NCBI GenBank assembly: GCA_963556195.1
Contig: OY744516.1
Location: 29,232,183 to 29,296,182 of the forward strand
Source of the DNA: Sepiola atlantica
Taxonomy: Eukaryota > Mollusca > Cephalopoda > Sepiida > Sepiolidae
Direction: 5' to 3'
DNA length: 64,000 nt
Within the stretch, counting starts at the first letter, position 1. Every line of letters begins with the position of its first letter. The notes under the pieces are model-generated. The model was not told where the DNA came from, made no database searches, and saw only the letters and a list, made by a program, of their open reading frames with translations. Below, piece after piece: positions 1 to 11,856 of the stretch. The position numbers and the translations under genes were made by a program.

Positions 1-235
1 AAACAGGGAAGTATTTTGTTTTTCAAGGAAATATCTACTAATTACTATTCTAACAATTGTTTCACACAGAAAGTTTAATTAGGGCTCCATAACAGCGTAT
101 ATGATACAGATTCAGAAATAGACTGGCTTTATCTTATATATTAGATACAGTAATCTACAGAAAGCGGCTTCGTTGTATCAAGACTGTTCAGTGTGGCTAG
201 ACGTAACAAATGTATTCACGCCGGGAATTTAAACC

Positions 236-238
<3 letters not shown>
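1..238. other. unannotated AT-rich sequence
   Basis: I see no gene, repeat unit or RNA motif in this stretch before the first (TA)n array. Confidence 0.6.
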
Positions 239-299
<61 letters not shown>

Positions 300-584
300 C
301 ATTTGTCTATCCATCCGTCTACCTATCTACTTCCCTACTTATCTATCTATAGATCTATCTATCCCTCTTCTACCTATCTATCTATATACTTATCTGCTTA
401 TCTATCGATCCATACACCCATCAATCCTATCTATCTATTTGTCTATCTATCCATCTATCTATCTATCTACCCATTTGTCTATCCATCAATCTATCTATAT
501 ATCTACTCTCTACCTATCTATCTATCTATCTACTTATCTGTCTATCTATCGATCCATACACCTACTAATTCTATTCTATTCTAT

Positions 585-653
<69 letters not shown>

Positions 654-743
654 TTATCTATCTATTTATCTATCCCTTTATTTGTGTCCAATTGAATTCT
701 ACATATATACAGGACTGCTCCTCCCTGATCTTTATTTCCGCTG

Positions 744-827
<84 letters not shown>

Positions 828-852
828 GTTGTGTATATGTTAATATATATAA

Positions 853-890
<38 letters not shown>

Positions 891-892
891 AG

Positions 893-928
<36 letters not shown>

Positions 929-1290
929 GTATATGTATGTGTGTGAGTGTGCGCGCGTGTGTGTATGTGTGTGTGAGAGTGTATGTATGTATGAACGGAG
1001 GCAGACGAACGTATGTATGCGCGGGGCGCGGACCATAGCTAGCCACACACACACGCACACACACACACAGAGACAGAGTGTCGACAAAGTCATAAAATTT
1101 GAAGGCCAACTTTAAGCATTTTTAACAAAGTGTACTCAACCTCCGCACACGAATATGACCGGAAAGATAAAAGTCAAAATCACACATACTTAAAAACACA
1201 AATAACTTTGACCCAGAGAAGCAAAAACTATGAAAACACATATACCCACGCACGCACACACACACACATACGCGCGCACTTGCGCAGAAA
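239..1290. repeat. compound microsatellite block
   Basis: A run of (TA)n (239-297 and about 591-652), degenerate (CTAT)n between them, then (TC)n, (TA)n, (TG)n, more (TA)n/(TG)n and (CA)n to about 1270. All long open frames here encode only YIYI, SLSL, CVCV or THTH runs and are artefacts of the repeats. Confidence 0.95.
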
Positions 1291-1462
1291 CATCATACTG
1301 TTAAAAATAAAATATTTTTAATGGAATATATATATGAAGAGAGCAAACAGAGAAAGCTCGTAACGCGTTATAAAATCACAAAATTATAAAATGATAAAAT
1401 AATAAAATAACAAACAATGATTGAAAAAAGTTTTTTTACAAATGTTAGTAGCCTCACTTTAA

Positions 1463-1523
<61 letters not shown>
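1463..1523. repeat. (TA)n(GA)n microsatellite
   Basis: About 13 TA units run directly into about 17 GA units. The same TA-to-GA transition recurs at 5124, 18728, 38695 and 44187. Confidence 0.95.
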
Positions 1524-1525
<2 letters not shown>

Positions 1526-1897
1526 TGTGTATATATGTTTTATGTGTATATATGTGTGCTTATATTACACGCATTTCTCTTGTTTGCGTCAGTGTTAAAT
1601 ATACGTTGTACAGTCAACAACAATGTCTGTGTTTTTCGCTTCTTAATTGTGCAAATCTAACCGAATTCGGAAATCATCTACGTGTCACGAAAAAAAAAGA
1701 ATTGGAGTATTCTCATATCTTTTGAAACCATAAAAATACATCAAGACAGATTCACGTAATCCGGGGGTAGAAGTGCAGACGAGTTTTGTCACGGACGCGG
1801 CCGATAAATTGACTGTTTTTAAAGCTTTGTTTTTTTCCTCCGCAAAATGTATGAAGACATCAAATTATTAGCAAATTACTTCCTTATGCCACACACC

Positions 1898-1967
<70 letters not shown>

Positions 1968-2149
1968 AAATCGTTTCAATTTCGCTTTGACAATGGAAAA
2001 TATTCTAGGGCTTATGGAGAAGGATGGTGAAAATGTAGAAAGCAAAGGTGTAAATTACGTATGTACAAATTTGAATCGTTATTTGCAGTTCAGATATACC
2101 ATATATACGCTACTATAGACCTCGGTCTCAAAACCATACACGCATACAA

Positions 2150-2245
<96 letters not shown>

Positions 2246-2600
2246 CTTAACACTCTACTTTAAGATCCATGAAGTATTCAAACCCTCATAAATGTATTAA
2301 TTAAATTATGAATGTTTTTAGACATTCATTTTCAAATTTTCCTGATTTCTAACGATTGGGTGATCCATGAAATTGCAGGAAAGTTTTCAGATAAGCCACA
2401 TTTATTTGTTATTGATGTGAACCTCAATCTGAAGGGATATTATGTCATTATTGTGTTCTTTTGAATCGGCTCGGTTCCGATTTTGAGCAGAAAGGTTTAT
2501 TTTAATGTTGAATATATAAAAGAATAGAGTTCTCTAGGTTACCGGTAGCGGGGGAAATATAAAATCAAAGAAAATACATGAGCTCTATAATTTCTCTCAG
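1524..2600. repeat. simple repeats in otherwise unannotated sequence
   Basis: Contains a (TC)n array at about 1901-1964 and (CA)n(TA)n at about 2149-2244. I recognise nothing else; there is no coding signal. Confidence 0.7.
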
Positions 2601-2690
2601 CAGCTTCGTTGGCGAAGAGGTAAGATTCCTGACACTGCTGATTACTGTTTAAAATGATCTGGCGTTCGGGTTTTGAATCTGAGCGTATAG
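2601..2690 (+). mobile_element. tRNA-like SINE head
   Basis: The segment reads like a degenerate tRNA: an A-box-like GGCGAAGAGGTAAGATTCC near 2611 and a B-box-like GGGTTTTGAATCT at about 2668. This spacing suits a polymerase III type 2 promoter. The body downstream matches no other copy I could find in the window. Functional tRNA is unlikely because the acceptor arms do not pair. Confidence 0.5.
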
Positions 2691-2700
2691 TTTTAATGGA

Positions 2701-3429
2701 AAGAAACAAATGTCGCTTTTGAATAGTAATATGTAATTGCTTACGGTACTTACGGGTAATAATATATAGTTTGAATCATCAAATTAAGTCAAAGTTATGA
2801 AAATATCAAAGCGATCAGCGAATGTTAGTTAGTGATCGCTCATTGGCTTGTTAACGATTTCTGAAACCGGTGTTTATGCTTTTTGTTCTTTATGAAATAA
2901 TAGGACCCTTACGATAGGAGGTGTTTTGAGTTTTGTGGGAGGACTTAATTGTTAGCGGGAATATAATTTGCTACCCTCTCTTTGATTTACTTAATTAAAC
3001 GTTTTTAGAATAGCTTTTTAAAATAATTTTAATTTTCTGGAAGCACGGTCGAAGTTAGTAATGTGTTTCGATTCGTGTGATGCATTATTTTTATAGTCTA
3101 CTTCGAACTGATTTGGAGGGGCTTTCTTAACTTTATATAGAAGATAGCACACGTTCGAGTCGCCAAAAGGTCACGTGTCTCCTTAATACATAAGCTATGA
3201 ATCACCGGATTCAATGGAAATGAAAAAGATTGTATTCTTTCTCGGGGTTCGCTGGAATGATAAGGTAAACCGATAAGCTGGAGCAAAGAAACAAACGCCA
3301 ACACAAAAATTGTATAAACACACTAGCAGGAATATCCAACGTTCCTCGGAATTTTCATTTTTTATGGAAAGCGCTACAGACAAGGCATGAAGCCACTTGA
3401 TGTAAGGAGCTAACAAGAACGAAATATGA
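2701..3429. other. unannotated sequence
   Basis: Short minus-strand frames (3098-3304 and 3195-3479) are open but match no family I recognise. They may be 3' untranslated sequence of the LINE fragment that follows. Confidence 0.4.
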
Positions 3430-3870
3430 TTACTGCAAGGACAGGAGATGCCTATTGGCCTTAGTCTTGAAAAGACCAAGGCTATAAGTAGGAGGAAAAC
3501 AGTCAGCAGGAAGAGAGTTCCACAAGCCTGCAGTTCTTGGAAAGAAGCTACTGGAATATGAAGATGTATTACAATGAGGTATCAAAACAGCGAATTGATG
3601 GACACCACTAGAATAACAGGTCAAACGAGCTGGGTCAAAATAAGCGGGGAATTGATCACACAATTTTGAAGAACACATGTTATAATAGTATTTATAGAAA
3701 AGACTGAGACTAGCAACATCACGTTTGTCAGAAAGAGGGTGCAGAGATAGAAAAAGAGTTGGGCAAAAATTACAGATACGGTTCTGCACCTTATCAAGAA
3801 CCTTCAAATGGAACAGAGATTCACCAACCCAAATATGACAAAGATTGAGCGAGATACATCAAAATGTCCC
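3430..3870 (-). pseudogene. non-LTR retrotransposon C-terminal fragment
   Basis: The minus strand keeps 125 open codons (3807 to 3430) of the region that follows the reverse transcriptase domain in many CR1/jockey-like LINEs. Diagnostic words are LDKVQNRICNF, KRDVASLSLFYKYYY, CSSKLCDQFPAYF, SSFFPRTAGLWNSLPADCF and KTKANRHLLSLQ. Continuation above 3807 (CHIWVGESLFHLK) suggests the frame began further 5'. There is no RT core, so this is a 5'-truncated copy, as usual for LINE insertions. Four more pieces of the same domain lie at 10989-11669, 12260-12795, 13985-14132 and 21338-21700. Clade is uncertain; family membership is clear. Confidence 0.8.
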
Positions 3871-4261
3871 TTTTCACTATGCTCATAACACCATAGTTTC
3901 TTTAATTCTTTTACTGCCATCTTATATGTTATATATATATGATTTAAATTTAATTAAAATCGGATAGACGTAGTTGAAGTTTCAAAGGTTTTTTGCATGG
4001 CTCACTAAGGCGGGAGAATGTAGATATTCGGGACTACTTCCATCGCCTAGCCGGAAATAGTAATAAATATGATGTACATTTCATCAAAATAATATTTATT
4101 TGAATTTCGTGGTGTTCGGGCTTCATAGCTCCCTTAGAAGCGCTATTAGAGATTCGTGGGCACTTCCATTGTCTTCCCCACAGCATTTTAAATAAAAATA
4201 CATTTTTAGATTTTATGTCGATTATCTGACCTTTCTTTCTATAAAAACACACGAACACAGA

Positions 4262-4268
4262 CATTGAC

Positions 4269-4343
<75 letters not shown>

Positions 4344-4752
4344 AATGAATTTTTCATTTAAATTGCACGATCTGTTGATTTTCAAAATATTTTACTTAAA
4401 TACATTTTCACGCGTGCCTCAAAGATGTTGTCAATTTCCTTATTCAAATAGTGCCAATGTGCGCATAACATCGACCGGACTAAACTTATACTAACGTCTT
4501 TTAGAACTTGACGTGCCTTTCCGCTTCTATCGTGATTCGCCCCCTCGGGGTTGATACCATTAAAATGAGGAAGAAGAAAAGAAGAAAAAAAACTATATGA
4601 CAGAATCTCGCCTGAAAAAGTTGTTCTGCAACGAAAGCTTTCAAAAAAAATTAAATAAATGAATTTTTCATTTAAATTGCACGATATGTTGATTTTCAAC
4701 ATATTTCACTTAAATAGATTTTTACGCGTACCTCAAAGATGTTGTCAATGTC

Positions 4753-4819
<67 letters not shown>
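4262..4819. repeat. direct repeat pair flanked by (TA)n arrays
   Basis: A roughly 101-bp sequence at 4341-4441 recurs in direct orientation at 4655-4756 with few differences. The first copy is preceded by (TA)n (4269-4338) and the second is followed by (TA)n (4757-4819). The intervening 200 bp shows no recognised feature. This could be a duplicated LTR-like or satellite unit. Confidence 0.8.
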
Positions 4820-4826
<7 letters not shown>

Positions 4827-5046
4827 GATGAAAGAAAAGGGATAAACATGTATAAATGACAAATTTATTTCAACTTCAATTATGTTTATTATTCTTTCCT
4901 TAAGGCAAGGCCTGACTTAAGAAAAGAATAATAAACATAATGTTATTACCTAGTATACCTTGCATTGAACAATCAAAGTTGAAATGAATTTGTCATTCGT
5001 ACATGTTTATCCCTCTTCTTTCATCCTTCTTTATAATTGCTCTATC
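4820..5046. repeat. foldback (inverted-repeat) element
   Basis: The left part (4821-4904) is the imperfect reverse complement of the right part (4916-5046). The core is a near-perfect hairpin: 4879-4904 pairs with 4916-4941 around an 11-base loop, one mismatch visible. The right end carries GCTCTATCTCGTATATTGAG (about 5039), which recurs reversed near 38317 and loosely near 42860. A non-autonomous foldback or MITE-like element is the likely identity. Confidence 0.75.
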
Positions 5047-5118
5047 TCGTATATTGAGCTTAAATTATTTCACTATAGGTTCTATCTACTAAAAGTACAC
5101 TTTTAGTTTCATATTTTA

Positions 5119-5123
<5 letters not shown>

Positions 5124-5188
<65 letters not shown>

Positions 5189-5231
5189 TGAGTATTAGAA
5201 GGCTATCGCATTGTGATAGCCTCTAATACTC
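5124..5231. repeat. (TA)n(GA)n followed by an 18-bp hairpin
   Basis: (TA)n then (GA)n to about 5188. Next is a stem-loop whose arms are 5190-5207 (GAGTATTAGAAGGCTATC) and 5215-5231 (GATAGCCTCTAATACTC), with one unpaired base and a 7-base loop. Confidence 0.85.
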
Positions 5232-5276
5232 CTCTATATACGTATTACACATAATGCTTAAAGCAAACTACCTCTC

Positions 5277-5281
<5 letters not shown>

Positions 5282-5342
<61 letters not shown>
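5282..5342. repeat. (TA)n microsatellite
   Basis: About 30 uninterrupted TA units. Confidence 0.95.
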
Positions 5343-5345
<3 letters not shown>

Positions 5346-6148
5346 CACGGAGGTTAAATTTACAAATATAGAAAAAATACAAAGATTACATAATAGTAAT
5401 TTGTGAAAACCCTGTGCTTAAAGTTACTTAACAATATCTGGTAAAGGACAATCAATCGGATCTCATAAAACGGAATAAGATATTACTTAACTTTGTCTGA
5501 TGCTTTTGTGAACTCTATATAATAACATACGCTTTTAAATGCAACAGAATAAGTTTTGGTGCCAATCTGCCGTTATTAAAATTACCCAATAGAATCAAAT
5601 AAAAGACATGTATTTAATTCTTGAATCTTCTTGGCTTGTTCGCTGCGTAGAATGTGATTCGAAAAGTTAATGTTGCTTTGTAGGAGAACAAAATTCATTT
5701 GTTGCTTTTAAATACAGGTTTGTGACTGCCTCATGCAATTTTATGTAATTTACGTGTGACAATTTGTAATTCTTAAAGAGGATATTACTTTCGTGACAAA
5801 GATATGTCTGGAAATTCAACACTGGTTTCAGACTTGTATTTTGATTAGTTCGTTTAAAGATCAAATGATTTTTTTACTAAGAAATCTTTGTCTATGCTGG
5901 TAAATTCTTATTAGAGTATTTCAAGTACATCATTTCATCAAAAAAATATTTTTTATCTCCAACGAAAGAGAATCGGAAACTGAAGTTAAAATCCTTTTCG
6001 GACTGAAATAGGTTGGTCTGTACGCATGCGTAGAAACGATGTGAACATCACACTTCCGGAATAATACGTGATTTTCATGTAGATGTTTGACTTCACTGAT
6101 TGCTTGTCATGATCTGTTGGCTTTGAACTCGATATACTTCGACTGATT
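5343..6148. other. unannotated sequence
   Basis: AT-rich with no recognisable gene or repeat family. The 65-codon minus frame at 5667-5864 has no family resemblance. Confidence 0.5.
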
Positions 6149-6330
6149 TGCCGGGTTGTTGATAACGTAAGCTAAGACGTCAGAATTAGATGTTTGAAAC
6201 ATGACTCCTGTTCCGGGGTTCGAGTCCGGCGACCGGTATGAATAATCTTCTCAACACTGACGATTCCCGTAAAGATAAAACGTATACGTATGTAGATAAA
6301 ATTAAATAAATATTTATAATTATATTAATT
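6149..6330 (+). mobile_element. tRNA-like SINE with decayed hammerhead
   Basis: The head is tRNA-like, with a B box GGTTCGAGTCC at 6217-6227. After it comes a 60-bp stretch nearly identical to the SINE at 61262-61430 (shared words: CGGTATGAATAAT, CACTGACGATTCCCG, CGTATACGTATGTAGATAAA). A hammerhead-like core sits at 6252-6295: CTGACGA is intact, but the partner reads AAAAC instead of GAAAC and stem I has one mismatch, so this copy should not cleave. The tail is A/T-rich. Confidence 0.75.
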
Positions 6331-6680
6331 CTTACGTATTTTCTTTTATTTTTTTATAATGTATTTACTTTTATTTTCTTATTATGTCTTTTTATTTATT
6401 TGCTTACAATATTAATTCTTACCTATTTTCTTTTATTTTATTATTATTTCATTTTTTTTTCTTACGTATTTTCTTGTATTTTCTTATCATGTGTTTTTAT
6501 TTATTTGCTTACAATATTAATTCTTACGTATTTTCTTTTATTTCATTAATATTTCTTTTTATTCATTTGCTTTTAATATTAATTCTTACGTATTTTATTT
6601 TATTTTATCATCATGTGTTTTTATTTATTTGATACAATATTAATTCTTACGTATTTTTTAAATTTTCATATCATGTCTTT
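6320..6680. repeat. degenerate T-rich tandem repeat
   Basis: The phrase TTAATTCTTACGTATTTTC or close variants recurs near 6326, 6412, 6515, 6580 and 6640, separated by T-rich filler of 60-100 bp. Long frames here are low-complexity F/L/Y runs. Confidence 0.7.
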
Positions 6681-8120
6681 CTCTCGTTTTCTTTCTCTCT
6701 TTTTCTTCTTTTTTTCTCATATTGTAATTCCCTTTTTGCATATTTTCTCTTTTCTTATTTTTATAGTTGTTTAATTCGTCTTATTTTTATGCTGATAATA
6801 ATTCTTATTTTTTTCTTTTCCTATATAATCTCTCTTTTTATCTCTATTATTTTTTTCTCTTAAATCGTATTATTTTCGCTCATGATATTTTCTCGTTTCT
6901 TGTTTTGTTTCTCATAGTTCCAGCAATAAACTCATTCATGAGGATTAATTTACAACTTTTATCTGTGCAAAGTTGAATTCAGAATATTTTTAAAATGTCA
7001 TTTTGAAATGAATATTTTCTTGGGGAATTATGTTCTTCTGGTTAATGTCAAAAGGATGTTTGTTTCCTCCATTTCTTGAAACGGAAAATGTAACGTTTAT
7101 TGAAGTTTAAATGCTTGAATAACCAATATTCTTCCAATACGATTTCAGCACGTGATAATAACGGTTTTTTATTTGTTTGTTTTTTACTATTTATGCTCGT
7201 CAGCCGGAGGAATGCCTGTTAGCAGGACGGCTGCTACTGATTATCTAATACCCGTCACACATGCCAAGCAATTACGATATTGTATCGTTTCTTAGTGTCT
7301 TTCCAGGATCAGCACTGATTAAATAATTTTCAGTGTTATTAACTTTTTCACACTTAAAAGAACATTTTAAATGAAATTAGTCTGAACGGTTTTTTTTTTC
7401 TACTCGTAATGTTTCCGAAAAAATCTTTGTAAAAACTAAACAATGTTTTGGGGGTTCAGATTAAAGGGGACATTTTAATGCCGTAATTACTGGATAGATT
7501 TTAGCCACGTGACTAAATGTTTATACTTTTTCTAGTCTTTATATGGTTGTATGAATTTACTCTTTATTTTAACAATGTCCCTTTCGTTTACTTATTTCGA
7601 TTGCTGCTGACAGCTATTACCAGAAATTATAGAGAAAGGAGACATACTGTCTGGATATACACACAGTTACAGACAGACAACCCTCCCTCATGTAGATTCC
7701 TCAAAGAATTAGTCGGCATTAGAAGTAACTCATTGATAAAATAATAGAGTTACTTCCCTTCAGTTAGTGACTGGAAAACAGACCATCCCCTGGCGAAAGC
7801 TGCACCAGTTAAGGGTCACAGAATTTATATTTTTTCCTAGATTTTAGATATTATTCCACCGGGACATTTTTGTTGGTACCGTGCGTGTAGTTTGCAGAGA
7901 AGATCTCGCAAAAACAACATAATTACGCTTTAGTTTAACGCTAGCCAACCAGGGAAATTGTTCCATAAACCATCACTAAAAAACTGCCGTCATACTGGTC
8001 ACCTCCATACCGGAAACTGTTCCTCACAGGCGGTATTTTTAGACGCCTGTCATATGTCGCATCAACTAGAAGAAAATGATAAATATTGTCACTCACTATG
8101 TGCTCACTGGATCTCGTTCC
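6681..8120. other. unannotated sequence
   Basis: T-rich to about 6960, then ordinary AT-rich DNA. I see no coding, RNA or repeat signal that I can name. Confidence 0.5.
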
Positions 8121-8151
<31 letters not shown>

Positions 8152-8200
8152 TCTCTCTCTCTCTCCCTCTCCTTCTCTCTCTCTCTCTATATATCTATCT
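8121..8200. repeat. (TC)n microsatellite
   Basis: TC units with a few interruptions, grading into a short TA/TC tract. Confidence 0.95.
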
Positions 8201-9778
8201 TTCTTTATACAACATATACAGATTAATATATAGTGTATATAGCGATAAAGTTTACTCTCTGTGCCCAAAATTAAAATGCTTAAAATCGTTACTGCGCATA
8301 CATCCGCCTGAATTTTAGTAAAAAACAAATAAAAACATTTTGAGCCAATCAAATACTGAATGTATCAAATTTACCTTTTTGATCCATCTCGAGTGCTTAA
8401 AAGGGACAGATTATTCCTTCTTCAATAAACAGTTTGAGCCAAAATCCACGACAGAGCTAACATTGACATTTCGCTAGCTTCCCTTGCCGATATGTGGGCC
8501 TTGAGAAAGCCAATAATACATTCCTCAACTCACGGGCTCACACAGTCATAAGCATACGCACTCTTACATGAACGCACACACATACACAACGAATTAACTC
8601 TTTCACACTGTCGTCTGCTAATCGAAAACAAATGTATAAACTTATTGATTTTAATAATCCAAACATTTCTCACCGAACTTTCTACAATGAAAACAAATGA
8701 ACATAACACTTATAACTTTCAATGAAATGTAATTTGTGCAATTGAGTTGGAAAGTGTTTTATTACGATTTTTCAGACCAGTGGATAATGCACAGGCCTTA
8801 ATTATCGACGCAGGCTTCCTCGATAGCTCAGCTAATGACTATCTCTTGTTCTGCAAGGGTTCTTAAACTATGAACAAACATTTGTTTTCCTATATATGTA
8901 AACATCCATTTTAAACATATATAAATTATATATTTTGTTAACTTATGCTTTTGGACTCATTTTTTTTATGTTCATCGTATAACACACATATATCCCTTAA
9001 AACTATTTTTCCTAAAAATGTCTACCTAGAACCGGCTCTCTCAAAAAGCTGCTCCCCCCCCCCCCCCCGAAAAAAAAACTAGAACCGCAAAAAAGGGGTC
9101 CCACCAAATGTACACGTTCTGTGCATGTTAGAGAGGGGGTGATCTTAAAATGATAACGATTGGCTCAAATTTGGGGAGTCTGAATTAACTAATATCTTTA
9201 AAGATGGAATTTTTTTATATTTTCCGCTAAGCTTTCGAATATTTACATATAATTGTTTATATCCTTAACTGTTTTACGTTTTATATAATAAATCGGCAAC
9301 GCTGGTGAGCCGTGCTTTTACAAGTTTAATTCATTTTCTAAAGCAGAAATCCGTTACAGGCCTCAACACGTTCACACTTCTTCATTATCTTATTAACTAT
9401 TCTGCTTGCCTCTGTCAACACGCCAGAAGACATTATATTTTTTTTTTAAATGGTTTGTAGAATCACAATGGAATTGAGAGAAAAAATGAAATTCGAGAAA
9501 ATAGAGAAACTAAAGAACGTAAAAGTAAGGGAGTTAATTTGCCGGCGGCGGCCGTTTGCGTTGCTATTTGGACAAACTTGTTTCCTCGAATTTGTGTGTG
9601 CATTAACAATTTGGAATTATAGAAATATTTGCACAAATAATAACTTGAGACATTATTTTTAGAAGCCCTCCCGCTCCCCCCTATCCGCCCCCCCCTTTTG
9701 TCTGGTAAGAGAGAAAACCGTCCTCACAGTGTTAGTGTAGAGGACGTGTTACTATTGACTTAATTTACCGACTGTAAA
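8201..9778. other. unannotated sequence with short homopolymers
   Basis: Includes a run of 16 C at about 9054-9069 and C-rich tracts near 9665-9700. A weak tRNA-like phrase (GATAGCTCAGCT then GGGTTCTTAAAC) near 8823-8870 is too degenerate to call. No gene recognised. Confidence 0.5.
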
Positions 9779-10167
9779 TATCGGACTAACTGACCTGGCA
9801 CGCTAGGAAGTAAGTGTAGTATCTGTTCCGATGGATACTGCACCCTATAGACGGGTGTCGTCTTGTCCTTCGGGCCTTGATTCCACCTGTCTGTGGGTTT
9901 GTCCTGTGCAGTTCTAGGAGGTCCACCCTCCCAGGCTTCGCCTCCCCTCTTTGGGGAGGAGTAAGTTTATTGCTTACTGCCTGAGGCGCCCCTACCGGGG
10001 AATGCCGACGGGGCTGCCCAGGCAATTTTTAATGGCCAGAGTGCTCACTTTCTCGGGCGCTGGCTTTTCAAACCCCACTTACTTGACCCAAGCTGTGGTC
10101 ACATCTTACTTGTGGGAGTAAGGTAAAACTGGCCTTGTGCCTAACTCCTGCAGAGGAGTAAATAAAT
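9779..10167 (+). repeat. U2 snRNA-headed repeat, copy 1
   Basis: First of two tandem units with a 389-bp offset. The head resembles the 5' part of U2 but is diverged: GTGTAGTATCTGTTC (branch-point recognition region) is present, while the GGCCTTTTGGCTAAG segment is damaged. The body is GC-rich with clear hairpins (CCTCCCC...GGGGAGG and CCCCTACCGGGG) and an AATTTTTAATGG stretch that resembles an Sm site. The unit ends AGAGGAGTAAATAAAT. It is a snRNA-derived repeat, not a functional U2 gene, because everything after the first 50 bases departs from U2. Confidence 0.7.
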
Positions 10168-10515
10168 ATCGGACTAGTTGGCCTTTTGGCTAAGATCAAA
10201 GTGTAGTATCTGTTCTGATGGATACTACACCCCATAAACTGGTATTGTCTTGGCCTTCGGGGCTTGATTTACGCCGGTCTATGGGTCTCTCCTGTGCAGT
10301 TCTAGGAGGTCCACCCTCCCAGGCTTCGCCTCCCCACTTTGGGGAGGAGTAAGTTTATTTCTTACTGCCAGAGGCGCCCCTACCGGGGAATGCCGACGGG
10401 GCTGCCCAGGCAATTTTTAAACCCCACTTTCCCGACCCGACCTTGGGTCACATCTTACTTGTGGGAGTAAGATAAAAAACTGGCCTTGTGCCTAACTCCT
10501 GGAGAGGAGTAAATC
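10168..10515 (+). repeat. U2 snRNA-headed repeat, copy 2
   Basis: The second unit starts ATCGGACTAG and keeps the two U2 words intact: TTGGCCTTTTGGCTAAGATC and GTGTAGTATCTGTTC. That is the conserved 5' domain including the branch-point recognition GTAGTA. After that it follows the body of copy 1 closely (same paired GC hairpins and same ending), with a deletion of about 40 bp near the AATTTTTAA stretch. This matches known snRNA-headed SINEs in design. A U2-derived SINE or snRNA chimera is my reading; a true U2 gene is excluded by the lack of stems III and IV. Confidence 0.75.
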
Positions 10516-10988
10516 AATACTCTATATATGAAGCGAAGTTGTATGTATGTGTGTATGCGTGTCGCGGCATCACAGTGAAACGGTTGATCTAAGAGCCAAA
10601 CTAACCGCAGATTCTGAATCAGTACTCTCGACCAAGTGTCCTTATCGATGTCAGAAGTTCTTAAACTTTTTAAAAATAATTATCCAAAATTAAAAGTACA
10701 TAAAAATAACATTAGAAACAAATGTTCCGACATTTTTAATGTTCCCTTTAAGCCACTGAACCGCATACTTATAATAATCGTTTATAATTTTCACATATAA
10801 TCCTCGTATATATTTGACGTATTGTTTACTTTTAATGGAAAACATTTATCCTTTTTTTATATGAAAAAATTGATATAAAATATTTGATAAATGTTCACTA
10901 ATATGCTTTTAATGTAAGAAGAATATTTTATTATTTTAATTGTTTATGTATTTATTTTAGACAATTGAATTAATTTACATTCATGCAG

Positions 10989-11669
10989 TTCAGTTTCATA
11001 GAAAGTTGTGTTTCATTTCAAAGTTGTGTTCATATATTTTGGGTATTGCATGGCAAACCAATATGATTGGATTTATGTGCTGGGTGTTTATGTTCAAGAA
11101 AGTGGCTTGTTTTATGCTGCCGCATATGAATCTTTTTTCGGGTCATTCAATATGAAATCCAATAAATCCAGTAAATGTTTTTTTTTATGTTTCATGTTAT
11201 TAATATCTTTAATTATATATTCATGCTGTAAATATATATTGTTTCTTTTTTGTTGTTTTTATTTTAATTTTTTATTTAATTTTTATTTTAATTTTTTATT
11301 TAATTTTTATTTTTATTTTTTATTTAATTTTTATTTTAATTCATCCCAAACAAGGTACACTGCTATGAATAAGGAACAAAATCTATAGCGGCATTCTAAT
11401 TGGGGTGTTGTGCAGCAAGATGCTTGTTAATATTACATTTAAATTTGTGCATGTTGGTACAGTTGGGAGAACATGAAATAGGGAGGACTTCCAAATGCGA
11501 GCAGTTCGATGAAAGAAAGCCTCCGGCATTTAGGGATTTCTACGATGAAGGAGTGTCGTGTTGCCGCTTGTCGAGTTGATCGGAGGAATTTACATTGAGG
11601 GGGCACAATTGCAACAATTTCGTCGAAGCACATTCCGTTGAAGTATCTGATTTATTTTTAATTGTTCGA
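10989..11669 (-). mobile_element. 5'-truncated LINE insertion with 41-bp target duplication
   Basis: Minus-strand LINE 3' end of the same family as 3430-3870. The coding part (about 11640 to 11450) reads CFDEIVAIVPPQCKFLRSTR and RHSFIVEIPKCR. The rest is 3' untranslated sequence with an AT-rich TTTATTTAATTTT tract at 11255-11340. Flanks 10948-10988 and 11670-11710 are 41-bp direct copies with 4 differences by my count, which I interpret as the target-site duplication. A closely related copy lies at 12260-12795. Confidence 0.8.
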
Positions 11670-11781
11670 GTATTTATTTTAGACAATTGAAATAATTAAC
11701 ATAAATGCAGAGAGGTAAAAAAAATCCCTATGCAGAACTCATTTTAGTAAGTTAGAAAAAAGTGAATATTTTCCTTTAATC

Positions 11782-11856
11782 GGTGGCCATATTGATAAGG
11801 CATTGGTCTTTAGATGCACTGTGTTATGCCATTGTAGGTTCGAATCTCACACTAGA
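11782..11856 (+). mobile_element. tRNA-like SINE head
   Basis: A tRNA-like segment with A-box-like GATAAGGCATTGG and a good B box GGTTCGAATC at 11837-11846. The following body (ACACTAGACAATTG...) carries no hammerhead core, unlike the copies at 6.2, 38.5, 51.2 and 61.3 kb. It therefore looks like a different SINE subfamily. Confidence 0.6.

Noticed and set aside
193..1115. Several overlapping open frames of 60-216 codons on both strands
   Set aside because: They translate (TA)n, (CTAT)n, (TG)n and (TC)n into YIYI, LSIY, CVCV and THTH runs. The same reasoning removes the TA, ATT, AGT and ATC frames elsewhere (for example 14141, 22205, 24015, 25344, 63038).
10168..10515. Functional U2 snRNA gene
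   Set aside because: Only the first 50 or so bases match U2; the Sm site context and 3' stem-loops of U2 are missing.
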